64,000 nucleotides of DNA from NCBI GenBank assembly GCA_028279345.1, contig JANQNY010000027.1, positions 1 to 64,000 on the forward strand, given 5' to 3'. Shown here piece after piece: positions 49,429 to 59,099 of the stretch; position 1 is the first letter of the stretch; the number at the start of each line of letters is the position of its first letter. Source of the stretch: Geminicoccaceae bacterium. GTDB taxonomy: Bacteria > Pseudomonadota > Alphaproteobacteria > Geminicoccales > Geminicoccaceae. A model generated the notes under the pieces. That model was given only the letters and a program-made list of their open reading frames with translations. It searched no databases and had not been told where the DNA came from. The position numbers were made by a program, and so were the translations under genes.

Positions 49429-49744
49429 ATGGCGCTCTTGGAGCTGATCGAGAAGGGCGCGGATGTGGACCTGGTGCGTGAACTCCTGGCCTTCGCGGCC
49501 TGCTGGCGCGCGATGGGCCCAGATCGCGAGCACCAACCCGCTCGAGCGGCTCAACAAGGAGATCAAGCGCAGGGCCGACGTGGTCGGCATCTTCCCGAAC
49601 GATGCCGCCATCGTCCGCCTCGTGGGCGCGCTCATGCTCGAGCAGTCCGACAAGTGGGCGGTAACCCGCCGCTACTTCAGCCTGGAAAGCCTCGCCAAGC
49701 TCACCGATACTCAGCCACGTCAGCTCGCCGCCGTGGCCGGCTGA
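49429..49744 (+). pseudogene. IS256-family (mutator-type) transposase remnant
   Basis: Two ends of an IS256-type transposase are joined without the catalytic middle. From 49429 one frame reads ALLELIEKGADVDLVREL, the N-terminal part. From about 49514 another frame reads STNPLERLNKEIKRRADVV and GIFPNDAAIVRLVGALMLEQ, the conserved C-terminus, ending at TGA 49744. The DDE domain of roughly 250 residues is missing, so it is inactive. The sequence after it (to about 49800) resembles the end of such an element, but I could not match a left inverted repeat. Confidence 0.85.
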
Positions 49745-49991
49745 CCAAAACTCGGACCTCACCGAGGACTGGCGCTCCTACAGCATGACTCGGGGCACGA
49801 CCGACAAACAGTGCCAGCCGAGGGCTGTATTGGCGGTGCGGTCAACCGCCCGTCCAGACTGGCGACAGTCGTCGATAGTGGTCTTGAGGCAAGTCGCGTT
49901 CGACAATTGCCGCCTGATGACTTAACGCCGGCAAACGACGATGCTCGTGCGGACTGCGGCCTAAGGACGAGTAGCGTTGGGGGAGCACTTT

Positions 49992-52388
49992 ATGCACAGA
50001 TTGACAACTTGGCCCACAGCGCCGCAGGCAGTGTTTCGGTCAGTTGTTATGACGCGGAGTGATTTTCTACTTTTGGTGTGGCTGATCACCTGCGCGCACG
50101 CGCCGTTCGGCAACGCGCGTGCTCAGCAGGATCAGAGCGAAACCTACATCGTCGTCCTCGAGGAAGGGCAGACGCTGCGTGACGTCGCAGCTGAGCACCT
50201 CGGGGACCCCGATCTATGGCCGGAACTCCTGCTCTCCAGCGGCTTGCAATCGATTACCGAGGCCGTCCCCGGCACCGCGCTGGTGATCCCCGCAACGATC
50301 GTCGCTAGGGCCAACCGCGCGATCGAGCAGGCACTCGCGACGATCCAAGCCGCCAATCGTGAGGGCGCGCGCCTGTTCGCACCGGAAGAGATCAGTCTGG
50401 CGATCGACCGGCACGAGCAGGCCCTGACGATGCGTCAGGCGGGCGCTTGGGAGGAGGCGGCGCAACAGGCTGATGACGCACATCTGTTCGCGAGCCTGGC
50501 GCTCGATCTCGCGACGGCTGCGCGCGATGCTACTGCCGAGGCGATTTTGAGCGACCGCGAAGGTTCGGTCGAAGGACGCCGCACCGAAGAGCTCGATTGG
50601 TCCGCGCGCGATCTGAATGCAATCCTGCTTGAGCAGGAGACGGTCCGGACGCTGTCCCGCTCCTCCGCCCAGATCACCTTCACAGACGACAGCCGACTGC
50701 GGCTGAACGCCAACTCGCAAGCTGTCATCGAGCACATGCGGAGAGACCCGCTCACCCGTCGCGAGGAGGCGACGGTGAGCCTCGTCGAGGGCGACTTCTA
50801 CGCGATCCTCAGCGACAACACGGCCCGGAGCGAGTTCGCCGTCGAAGTCGCGGAGGTGGAGACGGAGCTCGATTCGCGCAGCTTCTGGATGCGCCGCGAC
50901 GACACCGGCTCCAAGTTCACCAACTATGACGTCGAGGGCGTGCTGACCGTGTCGGCGAACGGCGGCAGCGTCGCGCTGGGGGAGAACGAAGGTACGCTCG
51001 TGCGCCGCGGCCGGCCGCCGAGCCCGAAGCTCGCCGTACTGACCGCACCGAACCTCGCGAGCCCCGCCGACGACGAGATCATCTTCGTCGCCGATGTGCC
51101 ACTCGCCTGGGAGGTCGTCGATGGCGCCGCAGGCTACTGGCTGGAGGTGGCGGCCGACCCCGGCTTCAACCGCATGACCCAATCGCGCTGGGGTCTGCTG
51201 GAGCCGCTGCACACGATCGAGGGACTCGACGTGGGTGTCCACTACTGGCGGACGGCCGCGCTGGACAATTTCGGGCTGCCCGGGGGGCGCAGCGAGGCCC
51301 GGCGCTTCAATGTCCGGATCGACCAAGCACCACCGTTCTTGGTGCTGCGAGCGCCGGTCGAGGGGGCCGTTGTCAGGGCTGGTCCGGTCACCCTCCGCGG
51401 CGAGACGGAGATCGGCGCCACCGTCGCCTTCGACGGACAACCCGTCGAGACCGACGACGCTGGAAGGTTCGAGCTCTCGGTTACCGCGCGCCCAGGCCTC
51501 AACGATGTATCCGTCGATGCCCGCGATACGGCCGGCAACGTCACGCGGCGAAGCCGGAGCTTCACCTTCGCGCCCGACGCCGGCGTAGCGATCCATTTCG
51601 ACGAGGCCATCCCACGGCGTGGACCCCGGCGCTTTGTGGCCGGATCGAAGACCATTTCAGTTGCCGGCCAAGGCCTGCCCGACGCGCTCGTCGAGGTATC
51701 GGCGGAGGACGGCGCTCGCCGTGCTGCGACCTACAGCAACACCGTCGGCGCCTTCAACCTGAACGTGCCGATACGTGGCGATGAAGAGAATTTCTCCATC
51801 GTCATGACGGACCCCACGGGCCTCCAGGTGGGCGATGGGTTCACGGCCGTCATCGACCGTGAGCCGCCGAGCATCGTTCTCGAGCCGCCGGTCCCCGCAG
51901 TCACCGCCGTCGAATGGTTGCCGCTTCGCGGCCGCGCGGACGGCGCTGTCCGGCTTAGCATCAACGGCGACGAGGCGAACCTCGTCGACGGGACGTTCGA
52001 TGAAACGCTGACGCTGCAGCTCGGTACGAACGACATCAAGATGGGCGCGATGGACCTCGTCGGGAATGTGCGCGTCGAGACCCACCAGGTCGTGCTCGAT
52101 CAGGAACCTCCGGAGATCGTGAGCCACGCGCTCTCGGCTACGCGCGCCGCGCCCGGCAGCACCGTCTCGATCGAAGTCGTCGCCCGCGACCATTCCGGCT
52201 TGAGGAAGGCAGCGCCGTTCGCTTTGTCCGCCGGCGAATCGTCCGTAACGGGCTACCTCGAGTTCTTGCCGGCGACCGGAAGCTACCGGGGTACCGTCGT
52301 ATTGCCCGCGGACGCCAACGGCCGTCTGGCGCTCGACGAGGTGGAGGTAGAGGATTACGCCGGCAACAGAACGAGGCGACGCTTTTAG
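49992..52388 (+). CDS. Exported LysM-FecR-Ig-like envelope protein
   Basis: A 798-residue protein, first of a three-gene operon. GGGGGAG (49978-49984) at seven bases favours ATG 49992; ATG 50049 is an alternative start closer to the signal peptide (FLLLVWLITCAHA, cleavage near NARAQ). Domains in order: LysM-like at about 50-95 (YIVVLEEGQTLRDVAAEHLG), an Ala/Glu-rich helical stretch about 105-200, a FecR-like domain about 215-340 (VRTLSRSSAQITFTDDSRL, EGDFYAILSDNT, VEGVLTVSANGGSVAL), then at least four bacterial Ig/fibronectin-like segments (TAGNVTRRSRSF, DLVGNVRVE, DYAGNRTRR). Probably periplasmic and bound to peptidoglycan. FecR-like proteins of this type are often encoded beside class III cyclases. 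Next gene 24 bp later. Confidence 0.78.
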   Translation: MHRLTTWPTAPQAVFRSVVMTRSDFLLLVWLITCAHAPFGNARAQQDQSETYIVVLEEGQTLRDVAAEHLGDPDLWPELLLSSGLQSITEAVPGTALVIPATIVARANRAIEQALATIQAANREGARLFAPEEISLAIDRHEQALTMRQAGAWEEAAQQADDAHLFASLALDLATAARDATAEAILSDREGSVEGRRTEELDWSARDLNAILLEQETVRTLSRSSAQITFTDDSRLRLNANSQAVIEHMRRDPLTRREEATVSLVEGDFYAILSDNTARSEFAVEVAEVETELDSRSFWMRRDDTGSKFTNYDVEGVLTVSANGGSVALGENEGTLVRRGRPPSPKLAVLTAPNLASPADDEIIFVADVPLAWEVVDGAAGYWLEVAADPGFNRMTQSRWGLLEPLHTIEGLDVGVHYWRTAALDNFGLPGGRSEARRFNVRIDQAPPFLVLRAPVEGAVVRAGPVTLRGETEIGATVAFDGQPVETDDAGRFELSVTARPGLNDVSVDARDTAGNVTRRSRSFTFAPDAGVAIHFDEAIPRRGPRRFVAGSKTISVAGQGLPDALVEVSAEDGARRAATYSNTVGAFNLNVPIRGDEENFSIVMTDPTGLQVGDGFTAVIDREPPSIVLEPPVPAVTAVEWLPLRGRADGAVRLSINGDEANLVDGTFDETLTLQLGTNDIKMGAMDLVGNVRVETHQVVLDQEPPEIVSHALSATRAAPGSTVSIEVVARDHSGLRKAAPFALSAGESSVTGYLEFLPATGSYRGTVVLPADANGRLALDEVEVEDYAGNRTRRRF

Positions 52389-52411
52389 AGCCGACGCCCG
52401 GGAGGGACACA

Positions 52412-55400
52412 ATGCAGCAAATGGCGCTCGGGCTTGCCGCTCTGGTGGCGCTGGCTATGTCGCAGCCGACCTCGCTTGCGAGCGCCCAGGCGTTCGACGA
52501 GCCGCTGCTGATGGTCTATGGGGCCGACGCTGCGACCGCCGAGGGCGATTTCGACCACCGCGCGGCCATCTACATCAGCGTGCCGGCCGATCTGTCCGAC
52601 CACCTGTTCTTGCGCGTGTTCGATGCCGACACCAGCGGCGACCATGATTTGCTCTATGGCCCCGGGCCCGATAGCCGTGTTCGTTATCGGCTGCTCGGCG
52701 GCGAGGGAGCCGCCGCGGTTCGCGCCGCGCCCGATGGGCTTGCCGACGATGCCGGGAGCGAGCCGGACGGCACCGTCCTCGCCGAGCGCGTGGTGGGCGA
52801 CGATGCCGCCTACGATTCACGCTGGACGACCGTCGCGCGTTTTGCCGTCGATGCCGGCGAACTCGTCGGCGACCGGCGCCTCTTCCGGCTCGCCATCGAG
52901 GGCCTGGACGGCGATGACGGCAACCTCTTCGATGTAGCTGTCAGCACGCGCGAGCACCGTAACGTGGCGCCCGCTGGTCTCGAGCTCCTCGACTACGCGC
53001 CAACCGTCCGCATCCCCGACATGCAGCGCCTGACCGAACTGCGCTTCGAGCTGCCGTCCGCCGGGCAGACGCTGCGCGTGCGGAACTTCGATGCCGCCCA
53101 AGGCGACATCGCGTTGACGACGGCGACCCGAACCGTGCCGCTCGAGGCCTCGGGCCAGAACGAGTGGCGGGAAAGCCAGGTCGAGCTGCTCCCGGGGGAG
53201 CAGGGCGTCGCCGCGGTCACGGTCAGGCGCGGCAACGAGATTCCCAACGACGTCACCGTCATGGTCTCCGACGACGAAGGCAGGCCGCTCCCGTTCCTTC
53301 TGCCGCCCCGTGCGTGGACGCCGAACAATCGCCCCGTCCCAGGTGTCGCGGCGACCGTGCTCGCCGACTGCCGAGCCGTGGCGTTGGACGCCTCGGCGTC
53401 GAGCGACCCGGACGGTGATGCTCTCGGCTACATTTGGCGCTTCGACTATGGCGGGGTGGCAACCGGGCCTGTCGTCGTGCATCGCTACGCCGAACCGGGC
53501 GTCTCGACCCCGACATTGTTGATCACCGACAGTTCCGGACAGGTCGGCGCCAGCACGCTCGTCGAGCTGCTGGTCGACGTTCCGGAAGCGCCCGTCGCCG
53601 ACGCCGGCACGGATCTCGTCGCGGCGCCAGGCGTGCCCGTCACCTTCGATGGGACCGGCTCGCGGGACGGCTCCAACGCAATCGAGCGCTTCATCTGGGA
53701 TTTCAAGGACGGCAGCGTGGGCGAGGGCCCCGCTCCGACACACGTCTTCGAGACGCCTGGGACCTACGACGTTGCGCTCCGGGTCGAGACCGCAGCGCCC
53801 GATGATGCTTGCGGCTTCGCCGTCGACCACGTTCGCGTCCACGTCAATGCCGGTCCGGTGGCGGTGCTCAGCGGCCCTGAACGCGTCGCCGCAGGCGATC
53901 AGGTGGCGTTCGGCGCAGCGTCCAGCTACGACCCCGATGGGACGATCGTCGCCTATCGATGGGACTTCGGTGATGGCACGCGCGGCACGGCTGCTGCTGT
54001 CGAGCACGTGTACGCGGCGCCTGGCATGTACCCGGTACGGCTGACCGTCGAGGACGATTCCGGCTCGGCCAATTCGGTGAGCGAGGCTACCACAGTCGTG
54101 GCGGTGAACGCTCCGCCCTTGCCGGTCGCCGGCGAGGATCGCACGCTCGCCATCGGTGAGCTATCGGTCTTCGATGCGAGCGGTTCCAGCGACGCGGACG
54201 GCGGCGAGCTTCAGTACGTCTGGGACTTCGGTGACGGCGGTGGCGCTCATGGCGAGCGCGTGACCTACGCCTATCGCACCCCCGGCCTCTACGACGTGAC
54301 GCTCACGGTCGAGGACGACTGGGGCACGACAACGAGCCAGGCTAGTGACGCGCTACGCGTGGTCGTCAATGCGCCACCGGTGGCGGAGGCGGGCGACGAC
54401 CTGGTGGTCACATCGAGCGAAGTGGCCTTCGATGGCACCGGCTCGTTCGACGAAGACGGCCGCATCACGACCTATGCGTGGAGCTTCGGCGACGGCAGCA
54501 CCGGCGAAGGAGCGACGCCTGTGCACGTCTATCGCAAGTCCGGCGTCTACTCGGTCGAACTCACGGTCACCGACGACAGTGGCACCGTGCGCAACAGCGC
54601 GACGGATCGCCTGCAGGTGATCGTCAACCGAACACCGATTGCGGATGCCGGGCCGGACCTTGTCGCCGCCCCTGGCGAAGAGCTGCTGTTCGATGCTTCG
54701 GGATCGATCGATCCTGACGGCGACCTGAGTACCTATCTGTGGGATTTCCGTGACGGGAACACGGCCGAAGGTGTGCGCGTGCGCCATGCCTTCGAGCAAC
54801 CTGGCATCTATCTGGTGCGGCTTGTCGTGCAGGACGAGACGGGCCAGCTCGGAGCAACGGCGAGCGACGGAGCGAGGGTGGTCGTCAACGCACCGCCGGT
54901 CGCGGACGCCGGGCCCGATATCCGTGCCGCGCCAGGCGACACCGTAATCCTGAACGCCGGCAGTTCGTTCGATCCCGACGGCACCATCGCCACCTATCGC
55001 TGGGACCTCGGTGACGAGCCCGGACCCGAACTCGGCACGCAGATCACGCGCCGCTACAGCACGCCGGGCGTCCGCGCCGCTCGGCTAACCGTGATCGACG
55101 ACAGCGGCGCCCGCAACGCCGTCGCACAGGACGACGTCGTCATTCGCATCAATCATCCGCCGGTTGCTGCTGCCGGCCCCGATGTCGTGACGAACAGCAA
55201 CACCGTCACGTTTGATGGCTCCGCATCAGCCGACGCCGACGGCGACGCCTTGGTCTTTCGCTGGGACTTCGGCGACGGCAGTCCACCCCGGCTGGGCATT
55301 CGGCCGACGCACACCTATGCCGAGGGCGGGACGTTTCCGGTCGTGCTCTCCGTCGACGATGGCACCGGCCTCGCCAATGGCACCGACACGACGGCGATCA

Positions 55401-57268
55401 CGGTCAGCATCGACCGTCCGCCCATCGCCGATGCCGGCGGCAACAAGGACGTCTGCGCCGGCGATATCGTCGTGTTCGACGGCTCCGGCTCCGCTGATCC
55501 CGAGGGCGGCCTGCTGCGCTATGCCTGGGACTTCGGCGACGGCGGCACTGAGGATATCGTCAACCCGACGCGGGTCTTCGATCGGGGTGGTCTCTTTCCC
55601 GTGACCCTCGAGGTCGAGGACGAGTCCGGTTTTCCCGCCAATCGACATCGGGATCGGCTCGTGGTCCGCGTCAACGAATCGCCCCTCGCCGATGCCGGTC
55701 CCGACCAGACCGTCTGCGTCGGCAGCCAGGTGCGCTTCGACGGCACCGGGTCGAGCGACCCGGACGGTGTCGTCGACCGCTTCTCCTGGGATTTCGGCGA
55801 TGGCAAGACCGGCGGCGGAGACAGGCCCGTCCACGTCTTCACCGAGCCCGGCGAGCACCGGGTGCTGCTCACCATCACCGGCAGTCAGGCGGGGCAGTGC
55901 AGCAACACCGCCACCGACGAGGCGGTCGTGCGGGTACTCGAGGCGCCGGTAGCGCGGATCGCCGCTCCGACGCTCGCCGGCGTCGGCATGCCCGTACGCT
56001 TCGACGCCTCGGCTTCGACGGGCGCATCGGGACCACTCGAGGCGTTCCGCTGGGACTTTGGCGACGGCACGACCGCGGATGGAGCCGTCGTCGAGCACCG
56101 CTTCCCAGAGCCCGGCCGGCAGCTCGTGACCCTCACGGTCGAGGGGCCGTCGGAGGCGGCGGATTGCGGGATGATCACCGCGCAGCACGCCATCACCATC
56201 AACGCGGCGCCGATCGCTGACGCCGGTGGCGACCGAAGTGTCGCCATCGACGAGGTCCTGGTCTACGATGCTTCCAAGTCATTCGATCCCGATGGTGCGA
56301 TCGTCGACTATCGATGGGACTTCGGCGACGGCAACACGGCGACCGGCTTGCTCGTGCGTCACCAATATGCCGAAGGTGGTAGCTACTCGCTGACCTTGAC
56401 CGTCATGGACGACAGCGGTCTGGTCAACTCCAGCGCCACGGACACCGTCACGGTCATGGTCAACCACAGCCCCCATCCTGTGATCGAGGGACCGGCGGTG
56501 GCCTGCGTCGACGAAGCGCTGAGCTTCGACGGGCGCAACTCCAGCGACGTCGAAGGTGATGTCGGCGCACTCGCCTGGACCTTCGGTGACGGCTCCAGCG
56601 CTTCCGGTCCCCAGGTCTCGCACAGCTTCGCCGACCCCGGCCTATACGACGTCACCCTCGCCGTCGACGACGGCTCCGGGCTCAAGAACGCGCGCGCGCA
56701 ACGGACGCGGCCCATCCAAATCAACCGGCCGCCGGTGGCGGTGGCGGGCGGCGACCAGCTCGTCTGCCCCGGTGATCCCGTTCGGTTCGACGCCGGTGCG
56801 TCCATCGACTGGGACGGGGAGCTCGTCGGCTATCGCTGGGATCTCGGTGATGGCACGGTACGCGAGGGTGCCTCGGTCGAGCACCGCTACGTCCAGCCCG
56901 GCAGCTATGAGGTCGTCCTCGAGGTCACCGACGGGTCGGGCTCGGCGTGTGCCACCGCGAGCGACACCGTGCGGGTGCTGGTCAACGCTGCTCCGGTGGC
57001 GCAGGCCGGTGGGGATCGCCGGGGCCTCGTCGGTGGTGCCCACGACCGCGTTGCGTTTGACGCGTCCGCCTCGAGCGACCCCGACGGGCAGCCGCTCGGT
57101 TTCGTGTGGGAATTCGGCGACGGGGTCTCGGTGGCCGGCGAGCAGGTCCGCTATGGCTACGCAGCCGCAGGCAGCTACGCCGGCACGCTTACCGTCGACG
57201 ACGGGACCGGCCTCGCCTGCGGCGTCGCCGTGGACAGTTTCGAGGTCGTCGTCGATGAGCGCTCCTAG
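52412..57268 (+). CDS. Exported giant PKD-repeat protein (15 PKD domains)
   Basis: A 1618-residue protein with signal peptide (MQQMALGLAALVALAMSQ... cleavage near SLASAQA). Residues about 28-300 form a unique domain rich in Asp and beta strands. From about 310 to the end I count 15 tandem PKD repeats of about 87 residues, each with the pattern (F/L)D(A/G)(S/T)xSxDxDG followed by YxWDFGDG. No transmembrane anchor, sorting signal or catalytic motif is visible at the C-terminus. PKD repeats are usually extracellular binding or spacer modules. The first gene lies 24 bp before and the cyclase 10 bp after, so all three are one operon. Confidence 0.85.
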   Translation: MQQMALGLAALVALAMSQPTSLASAQAFDEPLLMVYGADAATAEGDFDHRAAIYISVPADLSDHLFLRVFDADTSGDHDLLYGPGPDSRVRYRLLGGEGAAAVRAAPDGLADDAGSEPDGTVLAERVVGDDAAYDSRWTTVARFAVDAGELVGDRRLFRLAIEGLDGDDGNLFDVAVSTREHRNVAPAGLELLDYAPTVRIPDMQRLTELRFELPSAGQTLRVRNFDAAQGDIALTTATRTVPLEASGQNEWRESQVELLPGEQGVAAVTVRRGNEIPNDVTVMVSDDEGRPLPFLLPPRAWTPNNRPVPGVAATVLADCRAVALDASASSDPDGDALGYIWRFDYGGVATGPVVVHRYAEPGVSTPTLLITDSSGQVGASTLVELLVDVPEAPVADAGTDLVAAPGVPVTFDGTGSRDGSNAIERFIWDFKDGSVGEGPAPTHVFETPGTYDVALRVETAAPDDACGFAVDHVRVHVNAGPVAVLSGPERVAAGDQVAFGAASSYDPDGTIVAYRWDFGDGTRGTAAAVEHVYAAPGMYPVRLTVEDDSGSANSVSEATTVVAVNAPPLPVAGEDRTLAIGELSVFDASGSSDADGGELQYVWDFGDGGGAHGERVTYAYRTPGLYDVTLTVEDDWGTTTSQASDALRVVVNAPPVAEAGDDLVVTSSEVAFDGTGSFDEDGRITTYAWSFGDGSTGEGATPVHVYRKSGVYSVELTVTDDSGTVRNSATDRLQVIVNRTPIADAGPDLVAAPGEELLFDASGSIDPDGDLSTYLWDFRDGNTAEGVRVRHAFEQPGIYLVRLVVQDETGQLGATASDGARVVVNAPPVADAGPDIRAAPGDTVILNAGSSFDPDGTIATYRWDLGDEPGPELGTQITRRYSTPGVRAARLTVIDDSGARNAVAQDDVVIRINHPPVAAAGPDVVTNSNTVTFDGSASADADGDALVFRWDFGDGSPPRLGIRPTHTYAEGGTFPVVLSVDDGTGLANGTDTTAITVSIDRPPIADAGGNKDVCAGDIVVFDGSGSADPEGGLLRYAWDFGDGGTEDIVNPTRVFDRGGLFPVTLEVEDESGFPANRHRDRLVVRVNESPLADAGPDQTVCVGSQVRFDGTGSSDPDGVVDRFSWDFGDGKTGGGDRPVHVFTEPGEHRVLLTITGSQAGQCSNTATDEAVVRVLEAPVARIAAPTLAGVGMPVRFDASASTGASGPLEAFRWDFGDGTTADGAVVEHRFPEPGRQLVTLTVEGPSEAADCGMITAQHAITINAAPIADAGGDRSVAIDEVLVYDASKSFDPDGAIVDYRWDFGDGNTATGLLVRHQYAEGGSYSLTLTVMDDSGLVNSSATDTVTVMVNHSPHPVIEGPAVACVDEALSFDGRNSSDVEGDVGALAWTFGDGSSASGPQVSHSFADPGLYDVTLAVDDGSGLKNARAQRTRPIQINRPPVAVAGGDQLVCPGDPVRFDAGASIDWDGELVGYRWDLGDGTVREGASVEHRYVQPGSYEVVLEVTDGSGSACATASDTVRVLVNAAPVAQAGGDRRGLVGGAHDRVAFDASASSDPDGQPLGFVWEFGDGVSVAGEQVRYGYAAAGSYAGTLTVDDGTGLACGVAVDSFEVVVDERS

Positions 57269-57277
57269 GGGCGGACG

Positions 57278-59065
57278 ATGTTGCGGCTGACGCTGCGGCG
57301 GAAGCTACTCCTGTTCGCCGTCGTCATCGCCGTCCTACCGCTGCTTGTCGCCGGCCGAAGCATGATCAGGATCGCTCAGGATGAGCTCAAGAGCTCCGCC
57401 AACGAGCAACTCGTCACGACCGCGAGCGAGATCGTTCGCGAGATCAACGACCTCTACGAACGCACCTGGCTCGCGCCACTGCTCCTGATCCGCAACGCCG
57501 TCGATGGCGAGATGCTGGGCGTGCAGGAGAAGATCGCGCTCCTGACCCTGGGCATCGCCGACCTCCCAGACATCGTCGCGCTGCAGATCACGGTCGAGGG
57601 GGCGCCGCTGCCGGTTGTCGTCACGCAGGACCGTTTCTCGCGGCATCTCGAAGCGAGCGGCCTCGTGCCCCTCGATGTCTTGCGTGTGCCACCGGATCGG
57701 ATCGCCGCACTGCGAGAAAGCGGCAACGTCTACGCGGGCGACGTGACGCGGATCGCCGCAACCGGCGACTGGCTCGCCACTATCGTCTTGCCTCTCGACA
57801 CGATGCTTGCCGGCAGCCGCGCCACCCTGTCCGCGCGCATCGATCTCTACGGCCTCCAGCGGCTCCTGCGCGAACACCCGTTTGCCACCACCGGCGAAGT
57901 CACCCTGGTCGACGCCGCGGGCAGCACAGTGTTGGATGCACAGACCGAAGACCGTGCCGATTATCCAATCGTTGAAGCTGCCGTTGGGATGCTGGCTGGC
58001 GGCCCACGGCTCGTGAGCGTCGAACCCTATGTCCGGCCGGACGGCGACGTCATGTTGGGTGCGTTCGGCTTTCCAAGGCCCTTCGATTGGGCGGTCCTCG
58101 TCGAGAAGAGCCAGGACGACGCGTATCTGGCGATCACGCGGATGACCGACAACCTGATCGTCTGGAGCCTCGCAGGCCTTGCTGCCGCCGTCGCTGGAGC
58201 AGCACTGCTCGCGCTCCGGATGAGCGGGCCGATCCTCGAGATTGAGCGTGTTGCCGCCCGCGTCGAGACCGGTGATTTCTCTGCCAGGGTGGTCCAAGGC
58301 TTAAGATTGCGCGATGAGATCGGCGATCTTGCTCGGCGCATCAACCAGATGGTGGTCGGCCTCGGCGAGCGCTTCCAGCTCGAGAAGTTCGTCTCGGGTG
58401 AGACGGTGGAAGCGATCCGCGGATCGACCTTCGAGGGCGTGAAGCTCGGCGGCGAGCGTCGCGAGGTGACCATCCTCTTCTGCGACATTCGCGGCTACAC
58501 CGCTTTCGCTGAAAAGAACCCTCCAGAGACCGTGGTCGAGGTCCTGAACTTCCACTTCCAGCACCTGACTGACCTGGTGGCGACCCATCAAGGCGACATC
58601 GACAAGTTCGTGGGTGACCAGATCCTCGCCGTCTTCCAGGGGGAGACGATGGCGCTGGACGCCGTTCGTTGCGCGCTCGCGATGCAGGCGAAGATGGCCG
58701 AGCTCGGGCAAGAGCGGCCTGACTGGCATCTTGCCGTCGGCATCGGGATCAACACGGGCGAAGTGACGATGGGCGCTATGGGAAGCGACCGGCGCATGGA
58801 CTTCACCGTCCTTGGCGATGCGGTAAACCTCGCCGCGCGGCTCTGCAGCCATGCCGATCGCGGCCAGACATTGATCTCCCGCACCACGCAGCTGGCCGTT
58901 GCCGACGCTTCTGATCTGGCCACAAAGCGGCTGAACGCCATCAGCGTCAAGGGCAAGCGCGAGACCGTTACCGTCTACCAGGTCGTAACGCAGCCACGAA
59001 GCCTGGCGGATGTCTCGTTGGCACGCCGGCAAATGCGATCGTCGAGGCCGGCCGGCGACAGATGA
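57278..59065 (+). CDS. Membrane class III adenylate/guanylate cyclase with periplasmic sensor and HAMP
   Basis: A 595-residue cyclase. TM1 is at about 10-27, a periplasmic sensor of about 260 residues (Cache-like layout; not CHASE2 by eye) follows, TM2 is at about 291-313, HAMP about 313-365, and the catalytic domain about 390-575. Catalytic residues appear complete: metal Asp in FCDIRGYTAF (about 400-409), substrate Lys and second metal Asp in DKFVGD (about 441-446), VLGDAVNLAAR with the transition-state Asn and Arg (about 511-521). It should make cAMP (or cGMP) in the cytoplasm in response to an envelope signal. It starts 9 bp after the PKD gene. Confidence 0.86.
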   Translation: MLRLTLRRKLLLFAVVIAVLPLLVAGRSMIRIAQDELKSSANEQLVTTASEIVREINDLYERTWLAPLLLIRNAVDGEMLGVQEKIALLTLGIADLPDIVALQITVEGAPLPVVVTQDRFSRHLEASGLVPLDVLRVPPDRIAALRESGNVYAGDVTRIAATGDWLATIVLPLDTMLAGSRATLSARIDLYGLQRLLREHPFATTGEVTLVDAAGSTVLDAQTEDRADYPIVEAAVGMLAGGPRLVSVEPYVRPDGDVMLGAFGFPRPFDWAVLVEKSQDDAYLAITRMTDNLIVWSLAGLAAAVAGAALLALRMSGPILEIERVAARVETGDFSARVVQGLRLRDEIGDLARRINQMVVGLGERFQLEKFVSGETVEAIRGSTFEGVKLGGERREVTILFCDIRGYTAFAEKNPPETVVEVLNFHFQHLTDLVATHQGDIDKFVGDQILAVFQGETMALDAVRCALAMQAKMAELGQERPDWHLAVGIGINTGEVTMGAMGSDRRMDFTVLGDAVNLAARLCSHADRGQTLISRTTQLAVADASDLATKRLNAISVKGKRETVTVYQVVTQPRSLADVSLARRQMRSSRPAGDR

Positions 59066-59099
59066 CGATCTGCAATGCCGCATCTCAACCATCTCGGCG

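Noticed and set aside
49745-49991. Small frame overlapping the start of the FecR gene
   Set aside because: It overlaps the strong ribosome-binding site and start at 49992 in another frame and has no protein character.
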